NCBI GenBank assembly: GCA_019408975.1
Contig: DXVA01000319.1
Span: 1 to 5,199 of the forward strand
Source of the DNA: Lentisphaeria bacterium
GTDB lineage: Bacteria; Verrucomicrobiota; Lentisphaeria; Victivallales; UBA1829
Direction: 5' to 3'
Length of the DNA: 5,199 bases
Of this stretch, positions 1 through 5,199 are shown piece after piece (positions within the stretch are counted from its first letter, which is position 1; every line of letters begins with the position of its first letter). A program made the translations under genes and the position numbers. A model generated the notes under the pieces. The model had not been told where the DNA came from. It made no database searches and saw nothing but the letters and a program-made list of their open reading frames with translations.

Positions 1-2711
1 GCCTGAAACAATACGGCGTGGAATTTCATGCATCTTCCTGCAAGGCGGGAATCCTGAAAGGGATTGTATTTGAAAATATCGGCATAAAAGGGAAAAACAG
101 CTATGAATATCCTTCGCTTCAGGCGAAAAGACTTCAGGTTGCCGTTTCTCCGTGGCGCATTTTCGAGGGTGCATTCCTGCCGGTGCGGGTGAAGATCGGA
201 GACGGGCGGCTGAATCTGCCTCTGCTGCCCGAATTCGGAAAAGAGGGGGAGACGGATCTTCTTTCCTTTACCGCACTGAATGCCGACATCGGCGGCGATC
301 CGGGCATGATCGTCCTGCATAAAGCCAAAGGAAAAATCCGGAATTTCGAGTTTTCCGTTTCCGGCACTCTGGACAATCTCCTGCATCTTGCCGGGGCGCG
401 GGGAAGTGAACTGCTCCATGATAAACTTATGGAGAAGGAATCGGAAAAAACATTGCCGGTGCGATCCCTCAACTGGTATTGCAGACTGATGGAAAATATT
501 CCGCTTTCCATGCGTAAATACATCATCCGTTCCCTTGATAAATTCAGTGAACGCAGTTTCGAGGGAGTTCCCAAAATCAATGCGTTTCTTTCCCTTGATG
601 CGAAGGATTTCAATAAAACACGCGCAGAGGCTTCGCTTTTTTTCCCGGATTTTCAGTATGGCTACCTGAAGATCGGGGCGATTCATGAAAAACTTCTCCT
701 GAAAGACGGGATTCTCCAGTTTCAGGATTTGCGGCTGGAGCTGGGCAACGGGGAATACATTCTGTCGCAGGGGCGGTATGACAACAGCATGAGCAGTATC
801 AGCGGCACGTTTTCCGGAAGCTGTTCTCCCGAAAAAATGCTTCTGTTCGTCGATGAAGCCGCCCGGGAAACGCTGGCGGACAAACTCAAACTTTCCGAAG
901 CGAAGCTGATTGCGTTCGACGGCACCCTTCATCATCTTTCCATTCTGACCGGCAGTTACTCCGGCACGGTCGAACTCCGTATTCCGGTGATGACTTTCAA
1001 CGGAGTCAGACTTAAAAACGTATCTACAACCGTAGATATCGGCGATGATCTGATTTCCGGCAGGATCGTCAGCGATGATCCGGGAGGCAATGAGATCCGG
1101 TCAACCTATACGATCACCGGAAACACTTTCAAAGCGGTTGTTGACGGCAAAACGCCGCCGCATGCCTTGCGCAACTTCCTCTCGGACAGTGCGGCTGAGT
1201 TCATTTACGGCAATATAAAATTCAAAAACAGCCCGGAGCGCCTGCATTTTTCCGGCGAAATCACTTCGCATAATTGGAAAAGTTCTGAATTCGAGGGAAA
1301 AATCAAGCTGACTCTGCCCTCCGTGATCTGTCACGGGCTGGAGGTCAACCAGACGGCGGCGGAGCTGGTGTTCACTCCGAATACGCTTGCCGTCAATAAT
1401 ATTGAAGCGAAGATCGACGACAGTCTCAGTATTTCCGGCAATATGAAGTGCCTCCTGAAAGACCGGCTGATCACGGCATCCGTCATCTGCCGCGGTTCTC
1501 CGGGCAAGACGATCAAAATGCTCGATCCCCAGCACAAATCCTTCATCGAAAGCCTGACCGCCGATATCAAATGGCCCGCGAAAGGCAATCTGATGGAAAC
1601 CAATGCCGACATCAGCATCAGTTACGGAAAGAATCCGGCATATTTCATAACCGGATCACTGGTCATGACCGATTTTGAATACCGCGATATTCACTTCAAT
1701 TATGGAGCCACCCGCTTTCTGATCGACTCCAACAAGCTTCTGGTCCTTCCCGGCGCAATTCTTCAGACCGGAGACGGGCAATCGCTTCTGACGGTTTCCT
1801 ACCGGGGCGCGTCGTCCCGCGAAGAGGAAGACATTGCGCAGGAATTCATTTCTCCGAAAGGCATCCTGAACTTTTCGATCGACAGTACCATGTCCGGCAA
1901 TGACATCATGCGCTGCCTCTATCCTGAATGGCGGAGCGAATTCATCGACTTCCCGCAGAGAATGAAGGTCACGGCATCCGGGCTGATCGATTATAAAAAT
2001 GAGATGAACACCCGCTTTACGGCGGAGATCAACAACGGGATCTGTTTCTGGAACGGTATACGGATTACGGACGTGGATACGGGAGTCCGGTATGAGAACA
2101 ATAAACTTTTCATCAAAAACGCTTCGGCGGCTGTCTGCAACGGCAGGATCGGCATGGATTATGAGTTTGATTTCAATACGAAAAGAGGGCGGATCGATGC
2201 CAAACTGAAAGGCGCGCTCCTTTCCTCCGTGCTTCGGGAATTCCACATCGACATGCTCGACACCTCGCAGACGAACGCATTGGTTTCCGCAGCCATGAAC
2301 GCCGGATTATACTATGATGCAAGGGATTTTCTGCAGATGGACGGCGCCGGCGATTTGCAGATCAAAGGATCGGACCTCTGGTCTGTTCCGGTTCTGGGGG
2401 AGCTGTTGAAAATCCTCGGCAAGGCATGGAACACGAACAATCTGGGCAGCATTACGGAAGTTAACGGTGAATTCAAGCTGCGCGGCGACGAACTGACCAC
2501 GAAAAGCCTGAAATCGGACGGGAGCGTGGTCGCGCTCAATGCAAACGGTTCCTATCACTGGAACACGAATGAGTTTGATTTCCGTATCCGCGCGGAACTC
2601 CTGAAAGGCACCCTGCCGTTTGAAACGCTTTCCACCGTCCTGACTCCGATCTCATGGATTCTCGAACGCCGTATTCAGGGTAAACTGGACTCCTACAAGT
2701 GGCAGGAATAA
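1..2711 (+). CDS. AsmA/YhdP-like large envelope protein, 5'-truncated
   Basis: C-terminal 902 or so residues of a large AsmA-superfamily protein. The frame is open to the left edge (first full codon at 3-5), and the first in-frame start, GTG at 18, has no Shine-Dalgarno, so the real start and the N-terminal membrane anchor expected for this family lie outside the window. Counting from the codon at 18, the chain is mostly alternating beta-type sequence with repeated short patterns such as SISGN, ISGTFSGS and LSISGNMK, typical of the repeated beta-groove of AsmA/TamB/YhdP proteins. Residues about 776-800 (GAGDLQIKGSDLWSVPVLGE) and 812-868 (VNGEFKLRGDEL, then a SDGSVVALNANGSYHW stretch) resemble the AsmA-like C-terminal region. 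Family members span the periplasm and are implicated in moving phospholipid between inner and outer membrane; that role is inferred here. The reading frame is intact up to TAA 2709-2711. Which AsmA subfamily it belongs to is uncertain. Confidence 0.8.
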   Translation, partial: LKQYGVEFHASSCKAGILKGIVFENIGIKGKNSYEYPSLQAKRLQVAVSPWRIFEGAFLPVRVKIGDGRLNLPLLPEFGKEGETDLLSFTALNADIGGDPGMIVLHKAKGKIRNFEFSVSGTLDNLLHLAGARGSELLHDKLMEKESEKTLPVRSLNWYCRLMENIPLSMRKYIIRSLDKFSERSFEGVPKINAFLSLDAKDFNKTRAEASLFFPDFQYGYLKIGAIHEKLLLKDGILQFQDLRLELGNGEYILSQGRYDNSMSSISGTFSGSCSPEKMLLFVDEAARETLADKLKLSEAKLIAFDGTLHHLSILTGSYSGTVELRIPVMTFNGVRLKNVSTTVDIGDDLISGRIVSDDPGGNEIRSTYTITGNTFKAVVDGKTPPHALRNFLSDSAAEFIYGNIKFKNSPERLHFSGEITSHNWKSSEFEGKIKLTLPSVICHGLEVNQTAAELVFTPNTLAVNNIEAKIDDSLSISGNMKCLLKDRLITASVICRGSPGKTIKMLDPQHKSFIESLTADIKWPAKGNLMETNADISISYGKNPAYFITGSLVMTDFEYRDIHFNYGATRFLIDSNKLLVLPGAILQTGDGQSLLTVSYRGASSREEEDIAQEFISPKGILNFSIDSTMSGNDIMRCLYPEWRSEFIDFPQRMKVTASGLIDYKNEMNTRFTAEINNGICFWNGIRITDVDTGVRYENNKLFIKNASAAVCNGRIGMDYEFDFNTKRGRIDAKLKGALLSSVLREFHIDMLDTSQTNALVSAAMNAGLYYDARDFLQMDGAGDLQIKGSDLWSVPVLGELLKILGKAWNTNNLGSITEVNGEFKLRGDELTTKSLKSDGSVVALNANGSYHWNTNEFDFRIRAELLKGTLPFETLSTVLTPISWILERRIQGKLDSYKWQE

Positions 2712-2744
2712 GAACCGGATGCTCTTTTTCTGAAATCTCTCTTT

Positions 2745-2750
2745 TTGACA
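2745..2750 (+). promoter_or_regulatory. Orphan -35-like hexamer (TTGACA)
   Basis: A perfect TTGACA lies 34 nt after the AsmA-like stop. The best -10 at normal spacing is TATCCA (2767-2772, 16-nt spacer), which matches only the TAT half of the consensus. It could drive the sugar operon with a long leader of about 80 nt, or it may be chance in a T-rich spacer. Confidence 0.2.
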
Positions 2751-2800
2751 TGCGGAATGCGGTTTTTATCCATTCAAAAAATGGAATTTCCGTGTAAGAT

Positions 2801-2806
2801 TATAAT
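2801..2806 (+). promoter_or_regulatory. Candidate -10 box of the sugar operon
   Basis: A perfect TATAAT lies 53 nt before the ATG at 2860, in the AT-rich spacer between the AsmA-like gene and the isomerase-like gene. It would start transcription near 2813 and give a leader of about 47 nt that retains the Shine-Dalgarno. No good -35 hexamer sits 16-18 nt upstream (the region reads AAAATG), and there is no TG extension, so an activator or an alternative sigma factor may be needed, or the match is chance. Confidence 0.4.
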
Positions 2807-2846
2807 ATGCAGGCAAATTGATTTCTTCATCAAAACCGAAATTAAC

Positions 2847-2852
2847 AAGGAG
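2847..2852 (+). promoter_or_regulatory. Shine-Dalgarno that fixes the start at 2860
   Basis: AAGGAG sits 7 nt before ATG 2860. An in-frame TTG at 2818 would add 14 residues upstream, but it has no such site and the added residues do not look like the family's first beta strand. Confidence 0.85.
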
Positions 2853-2859
2853 TATCAGT

Positions 2860-3705
2860 ATGAAGATCGGAGCTCTTGCGAGTTCGTTGAGACTGCCTCT
2901 GCTGGAAACGTTCGATGCGTATCGGCAGATGGGGCTTCAAGGTGTCCAGATCGGAGTGAATATGGAGTTTCTTGCATATCCCGATGAAAAGATCGAGGAA
3001 ATCAAGGCGCGTTGTAAAATGGACGGGCTGACGATTTCCGCAATCTGCGGAGACATCGGAGGGCACGCATTCCAGACGCAGGGGGAGAACATGAAACGCG
3101 CGGAGTTCCTCTGCCGTGTCGTGGATCTTGCCGGCCGCCTTGAAACACATGTCATTACAACTCATATCGGTGTTGTTCCGGAAGACGGAAGCGATCCGGT
3201 TTATCCGCTGATGCTCGAATCCATCCGCCATGCCGCGGACTATGCCGCAGACAGGGATGTCACATTTGCAATCGAAACCGGGCCGGAGAAACCGGAAACG
3301 CTGAAAACGTTTATCGAGGAGGTCAATTCCAAAGGGCTCGGAGTCAATCTTGATCCGGCAAACCTCCGCATGGTTTCCTGCGTCGATCCCGTGCATGCGG
3401 TCGAAGTGCTCGGCAAGTATATTGTGCATACTCACGCAAAAGACGGCATCAATCTGTTTCCCGGTTCCGCCGCGGCGGCATACGGCATGGTCAATCCTGA
3501 CGGGACAAAACGCGATCTCGGAGTCGAACCCGCAAGGTATAAGGAAGTTCCGCTTGGACAGGGGCAGGTACCCTGGGACGGTTATCTCGCCGCACTGAAG
3601 AAGGTCGGTTATGACGGATTCCTGACCATTGAGCGTGAATGCGGCGATGATCCGGCGGGCGACATCCGGCTGGCACAGAAATTTTTACTTGAAAAACTCG
3701 GCTGA
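2860..3705 (+). CDS. Sugar phosphate isomerase/epimerase-like TIM-barrel protein
   Basis: 281-residue cytoplasmic protein of the xylose isomerase-like TIM-barrel family (AP endonuclease 2 fold). It opens on a first beta strand, MKIGALASSL. The four residues expected to hold a divalent metal at the barrel mouth are visible: E139 in FAIETG, D165 in VNLDPAN, H192 in HTHAKD and E258 in LTIERE. The tail also shows the PLGQGQVPWDGYLAALKKVGYDGF pattern common in this family (around 231-254). Length is normal for the family. Members include sugar epimerases, hydroxypyruvate isomerase, IolE/IolI inositol enzymes and C-glycoside-cleaving enzymes, so the reaction is not determined. A longish loop (about 195-228, rich in Pro, Gly and Ala) between the HAKD and GQG motifs probably shapes the substrate pocket. 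The start is set by AAGGAG at 2847. It is the first gene of an operon with the oxidoreductase 11 nt downstream. Confidence 0.9.
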   Translation: MKIGALASSLRLPLLETFDAYRQMGLQGVQIGVNMEFLAYPDEKIEEIKARCKMDGLTISAICGDIGGHAFQTQGENMKRAEFLCRVVDLAGRLETHVITTHIGVVPEDGSDPVYPLMLESIRHAADYAADRDVTFAIETGPEKPETLKTFIEEVNSKGLGVNLDPANLRMVSCVDPVHAVEVLGKYIVHTHAKDGINLFPGSAAAAYGMVNPDGTKRDLGVEPARYKEVPLGQGQVPWDGYLAALKKVGYDGFLTIERECGDDPAGDIRLAQKFLLEKLG

Positions 3706-3709
3706 GGAG
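3704..3709 (+). promoter_or_regulatory. Shine-Dalgarno overlapping the upstream stop codon
   Basis: GAGGAG begins on the last two bases of the TGA at 3703-3705 and lies 7 nt before ATG 3717. The overlap implies translational coupling of the two sugar genes and supports a single transcript. Confidence 0.8.
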
Positions 3710-3716
3710 CAGAAGC

Positions 3717-4715
3717 ATGGCGAAAAAACTGAAAGCCGCTCTGATCGGATTCGGCGGAATGGGGCATTTCCATGCCACGCAGTACAAAAAACAGAAAAAC
3801 TGTGAGTTGGTTGCGATCTGCGATATCGACAAAAAGAAATTTGAAAAACTTTCCGCCGACATCAATCTCGGAAACAGCGGCGACGCCGATCTTTCCAACG
3901 TGCGCCAGTATCTTTCCTACGAAGACCTGATCAAAAACGAGAAGTTCGATTTCCTTGATATCTGCCTGCCCTGCCATCTCCATGCGGAATATGCGATCCG
4001 TGCAATGAAAGACGGCTATCACGTGCTGTGCGAAAAACCGATGGCACGTGACGTCAAGCTTGCGGATCAGATGATCGAAGTGTCGAAAAAGACAAAAAAA
4101 TTCCTGATGATTGCCCAGTGTCTCCGCTTTGAGAAGACATTCAATACGGTCAAGCAGGCGTATGATTCCGGAAAGTACGGCAGGCTTCTGCGTCTTTCCA
4201 TGACCCGTTGCGGCGGCGCTCCCTCACAGGGCTGGTATCGTGACGTCAAGTGCAGTGGCGGCGCGATTCTTGACCTTCACCTGCATGATACCGATTTCAT
4301 CAATTACATGATCGGAGTTCCCGACGCAGTCCTCACCAGCGGCGTAACGCGTGTCAGCGGAGGTTTCGACGACCTTATGACGACCTACTATTTTGAAAAC
4401 GGCCCGATTGTCCATTCCGAAGGCAGCTGGTGCCGTTCCAAATGGGGGTGCACGACGGTCGCGGTCTTCGAAAAAGCAACAATGGAAATCGCCGCCCCGA
4501 AGGTGATCGTCCACATGGAGGACAAAAAGGACAAAGAGATCGACTGCACCGGAACCAACGGATATTTCAATGAAATTGCTTATTTCAGTGAATGTATTCT
4601 GAAAAACAAGCGCCCTGTGACTGCTTCCGTGGAAAGCACGCGCGACTCCATCCGTATTGTCCTTGCGGAAGAAAAGTCTGCACGAACCAACCGCAGGGTT
4701 TCCCTGAAACAATAA
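3717..4715 (+). CDS. Gfo/Idh/MocA-family NAD(P)-dependent oxidoreductase
   Basis: 332-residue soluble dehydrogenase. The N-terminal Rossmann domain (about 1-125) shows GFGGMG at 11-16 for dinucleotide binding, an acidic D36 after the second strand (CDID), which suggests preference for NAD(H), and the family signature CEKPMA at 105-110 with the likely catalytic K107. The C-terminal half carries GGAILDLHLHDTD at 181-193; D186 and H190 have the same four-residue spacing as the catalytic Asp and His of inositol dehydrogenase-type members. The protein therefore appears catalytically complete. Family members oxidise or reduce a hydroxyl/keto group of sugars, inositols or glycosides; the substrate here is unknown. 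Twelve cysteines are scattered along the chain without a cluster that would suggest metal binding. The gene follows the TIM-barrel gene by 11 nt and is probably co-transcribed and coupled with it. No signal peptide or Tat motif is visible. Confidence 0.93.
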   Translation: MAKKLKAALIGFGGMGHFHATQYKKQKNCELVAICDIDKKKFEKLSADINLGNSGDADLSNVRQYLSYEDLIKNEKFDFLDICLPCHLHAEYAIRAMKDGYHVLCEKPMARDVKLADQMIEVSKKTKKFLMIAQCLRFEKTFNTVKQAYDSGKYGRLLRLSMTRCGGAPSQGWYRDVKCSGGAILDLHLHDTDFINYMIGVPDAVLTSGVTRVSGGFDDLMTTYYFENGPIVHSEGSWCRSKWGCTTVAVFEKATMEIAAPKVIVHMEDKKDKEIDCTGTNGYFNEIAYFSECILKNKRPVTASVESTRDSIRIVLAEEKSARTNRRVSLKQ

Positions 4716-4724
4716 AAGAGTCAT

Positions 4725-4759
4725 CTGCTTGGGAACCGCTGTCAACGTTTCCCGGGTGG
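4725..4759 (+). other. 3'-UTR hairpin after the oxidoreductase gene
   Basis: Ten nt after the stop, GGGAACCG (4731-4738) pairs with CGTTTCCC (4746-4753) with one C/T mismatch and a 7-nt loop. The stem extends outward to 4725/4759 with G-U wobbles. Those wobbles become A-C mismatches on the other strand, so the fold is specific to + strand RNA. It has no T tract after it, so it is not a standard intrinsic terminator; it may stabilise the transcript's 3' end or act with Rho. Confidence 0.4.
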
Positions 4760-4778
4760 AGTTCTGCGGATTTCATCT

Positions 4779-4802
4779 TTATTAAAAAAATTGTTTTAAT
4801 AA
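4779..4802. repeat. Perfect AT-rich inverted repeat (9-bp arms)
   Basis: TTATTAAAA (4779-4787) and TTTTAATAA (4794-4802) are exact reverse complements around a 6-nt loop. The repeat ends one base before the next palindrome begins, making it the left member of the hairpin series. Confidence 0.6.
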
Positions 4803-4821
4803 TGCGATGCTCTGCATCGCA
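4803..4821. repeat. Perfect 8-bp palindrome with triloop
   Basis: TGCGATGC and GCATCGCA are exact reverse complements around TCT. On the + strand it is followed by AAAAA, so it is not a + strand terminator. On the - strand it would be followed by TTATT and a T run further on, a weak terminator-like arrangement, but no - strand gene leads into it. Confidence 0.6.
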
Positions 4822-4833
4822 AAAATGCTTCGT

Positions 4834-4852
4834 GCAGGACTTTCAGCCCTGC
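4834..4852 (-). repeat. Hairpin that pairs better as - strand RNA
   Basis: GCAGG (4834-4838) pairs with CCTGC (4848-4852). Read from the - strand, the inner bases add a G-U wobble and two further pairs around a GAA loop, giving an eight-pair stem. On the + strand the wobble position is an A-C mismatch. Confidence 0.45.
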
Positions 4853-4858
4853 TTCGGT

Positions 4859-4888
4859 CCAGCTGAATAAGCTGGTCGCCGCAGGCGA
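4859..4888. repeat. Two abutting perfect hairpins
   Basis: CCAGCT (4859-4864) pairs with AGCTGG (4870-4875) around GAATA. With no gap, TCGCC (4876-4880) then pairs with GGCGA (4884-4888) around GCA. All stem pairs are exact. Confidence 0.55.
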
Positions 4889-4891
4889 AAT

Positions 4892-4923
4892 CCCCGATAC
4901 CCCGTGTGCCCTGCACCGGGGCA
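4892..4923. repeat. GC-rich stem with alternative pairings
   Basis: CGGGG (4917-4921) can pair with either of two CCCCG copies (4892-4896 or 4900-4904). The nearer pairing extends through GTG/CAC with one bulged C. A third option pairs TGCCC (4907-4911) with GGGCA (4919-4923). The options exclude one another. Confidence 0.4.
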
Positions 4924-4971
4924 GTTCATTGTGGAAAATTTGTCTCGCCAAATGAGATTTTACCGGATTTC

Positions 4972-5014
4972 GCAGGGACAAAAGCCGGCAGGGACTTGAA
5001 ACTGCGGGCAGGGA
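4972..5014 (+). repeat. Three direct repeats of GCAGGGA
   Basis: Copies start at 4972, 4988 and 5008; the first two extend to GCAGGGAC and the last two share a preceding G. Start-to-start spacing is 16 and 20 nt. They lie 40-80 nt before the last gene's ATG, where an activator or repressor could bind, but chance repetition in G-rich sequence is possible. Confidence 0.3.
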
Positions 5015-5023
5015 AGATAGATT
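4996..5023 (+). promoter_or_regulatory. Candidate promoter of the secreted-protein gene
   Basis: TTGAAA (4996-5001, five of six consensus bases) and TAGATT (5018-5023, four of six) are separated by 16 nt. Transcription would begin near 5030, leaving a short leader that contains the Shine-Dalgarno. The third GCAGGGA repeat lies in the spacer, so a protein bound there would affect this promoter. Confidence 0.3.
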
Positions 5024-5042
5024 ATTCCATCATTCTATAATC

Positions 5043-5048
5043 AAGGTG
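5043..5048 (+). promoter_or_regulatory. Shine-Dalgarno of the secreted-protein gene
   Basis: AAGGTG lies 5 nt before ATG 5054, at normal spacing, and together with the signal peptide that follows supports this start. Confidence 0.6.
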
Positions 5049-5053
5049 AAATC

Positions 5054-5172
5054 ATGAGACAGTTTATTTTTCTGCTATTTCTGCTTCTTGCCCTTCCGGG
5101 CGCCGTTTCCGCCGGTGAAAAAAAAGCGGCGGAGCCTGTGCCGCCTGCGCTTCCTGCTCCATCCATTAAGGA
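5054..5172 (+). CDS. Secreted or periplasmic protein, N-terminal fragment only
   Basis: Only the first 39 residues and two bases of the next codon are genomic. They form a textbook Sec signal peptide: MRQ, a hydrophobic core FIFLLFLLLALPG, and a signal peptidase I-type site AVSA before G21. There is no lipobox cysteine. The mature part starts GEKKAAEP and becomes Pro/Ala-rich (VPPALPAPS), the look of a flexible linker that often precedes a periplasmic or outer-membrane domain. The open frame continues past 5172, but those codons (reading CLLYTSPS) come from sequencing adapter and must not be counted as protein. The function cannot be told from this fragment. Confidence 0.75.
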
Positions 5173-5199
5173 CTGTCTCTTATACACATCTCCGAGCCC
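5173..5199. other. Illumina Nextera/Tn5 adapter sequence (artefact)
   Basis: CTGTCTCTTATACACATCT at 5173-5191 is the 19-bp Tn5 mosaic end, and the next eight bases, CCGAGCCC, match the start of the Nextera read-2 adapter. The 27 bases run to the very end of the window. This is library construction sequence left at a contig end, not a natural transposon. Confidence 0.97.

Larger units (their letters stand above)
4779..4923. repeat. Series of tandem hairpins; REP/MITE-like element or structured RNA candidate
   Basis: At least five stem-loops follow each other with little spacing: 4779-4802, 4803-4821, 4834-4852, 4859-4875 and 4876-4888, and then a GC-rich one at 4900-4923. Three of the stems are closed by triloops or near-triloops. 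No coding content fits. Such dense palindromes are typical of REP/BIME or MITE-type dispersed intergenic repeats, and also of small structured RNAs; a single copy in the window cannot tell these apart. No terminal target-site duplication was recognised. Confidence 0.5.
4716..5053. other. 338-nt gene-free spacer rich in palindromes
   Basis: No credible gene lies here: short open frames on both strands run across hairpin sequence and lack start context or domain-like content. From left to right it holds a + strand 3'-UTR hairpin (4725-4759), an AT-rich inverted repeat directly abutting a GC-rich one (4779-4821), three or four further hairpins to 4923, a weaker ATTTG/CAAAT stem (4937-4952), three GCAGGGA direct repeats (4972-5014) and a possible promoter for the next gene. 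Confidence 0.75.

Noticed and set aside
18..20. GTG as the start of the AsmA-like gene
   Set aside because: No Shine-Dalgarno precedes it, the frame is open to the window edge, and the protein would lack the N-terminal membrane segment expected for the family. The gene is better read as truncated by the window.
1656..2246. Long - strand open frames opposite the AsmA-like gene and the two enzymes
   Set aside because: They lie wholly antisense to genes with clear family features, have low-complexity His/Arg/Ser-rich translations typical of shadow frames, and no supporting start sites.
2769..2785. TCCATT/AATGGA stem as a terminator of the AsmA-like gene
   Set aside because: It has only six AT-rich pairs with no T tract after it. 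The T runs at 2725-2729 and 2742-2746 lie before it and have no GC-rich stem of their own.
2818..2820. TTG as a start giving a 295-residue isomerase-like protein
   Set aside because: AAGGAG is well placed for ATG 2860, and the protein from there begins directly with the first barrel strand.
4592..4981. Short open frames over the spacer (+ strand 4592-4870, - strand 4796-4981)
   Set aside because: The first mostly overlaps the oxidoreductase gene in another frame, and both run through hairpin sequence with no ribosome site or domain-like composition.
4972..5014. CRISPR-like array
   Set aside because: The repeated unit is only 7-8 nt, spacing is uneven, and no cas gene is present.
5036..5041. 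TATAAT as the promoter of the secreted-protein gene
   Set aside because: Transcription would start inside or after the Shine-Dalgarno at 5043-5048, and no -35 lies upstream at proper spacing. TTGAAA/TAGATT fits better.
5173..5191. A natural Tn5/IS50 end marking a mobile element
   Set aside because: The following bases match the synthetic Nextera adapter and the sequence stops at the contig edge; no transposase gene or second end is present.

Overview
The window looks like chromosomal DNA from a diderm, probably anaerobic or fermentative bacterium with moderate GC (about half by eye). A very large AsmA-type envelope protein, a sugar TIM-barrel/Gfo-Idh-MocA gene pair and palindrome-rich spacers would fit the Lentisphaerota/Victivallales or neighbouring PVC lineages. 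That placement is an inference from gene style, not a demonstrated assignment. All recognisable genes are on the + strand.

Layout: (1) 1-2711 is the 3' part of a long AsmA/YhdP-like gene whose true start lies left of the window. (2) 2712-2859 is a spacer with a TATAAT-type -10 candidate and a strong Shine-Dalgarno. (3) 2860-3705 encodes a sugar phosphate isomerase/epimerase-like TIM barrel. (4) 3717-4715 encodes a Gfo/Idh/MocA-family NAD(P)-dependent oxidoreductase, 11 nt downstream with its Shine-Dalgarno overlapping the previous stop, so the two form an operon. (5) 4716-5053 is a 338-nt gene-free stretch with a 3'-UTR hairpin, a tight series of inverted repeats (4779-4923) and three short direct repeats. 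(6) 5054-5172 is the 5' end of a gene for a secreted or periplasmic protein with a clear signal peptide. (7) 5173-5199 is not genomic: it matches the Tn5 mosaic end plus the start of the Illumina Nextera adapter, so the contig ends in untrimmed library sequence.

How the genes work together: the isomerase-like protein and the oxidoreductase very likely act on one sugar, polyol or oxidised glycoside (oxidation/reduction at a hydroxyl plus isomerisation, epimerisation or elimination). The substrate cannot be read from the sequence. The AsmA-like protein belongs to envelope lipid homeostasis and has no evident functional link to the sugar operon.

The most interesting biology is the hairpin series downstream of the operon, which looks like a dispersed intergenic repeat (REP/MITE-like) or a structured RNA. 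The most consequential practical observation is the adapter read-through at the right end.
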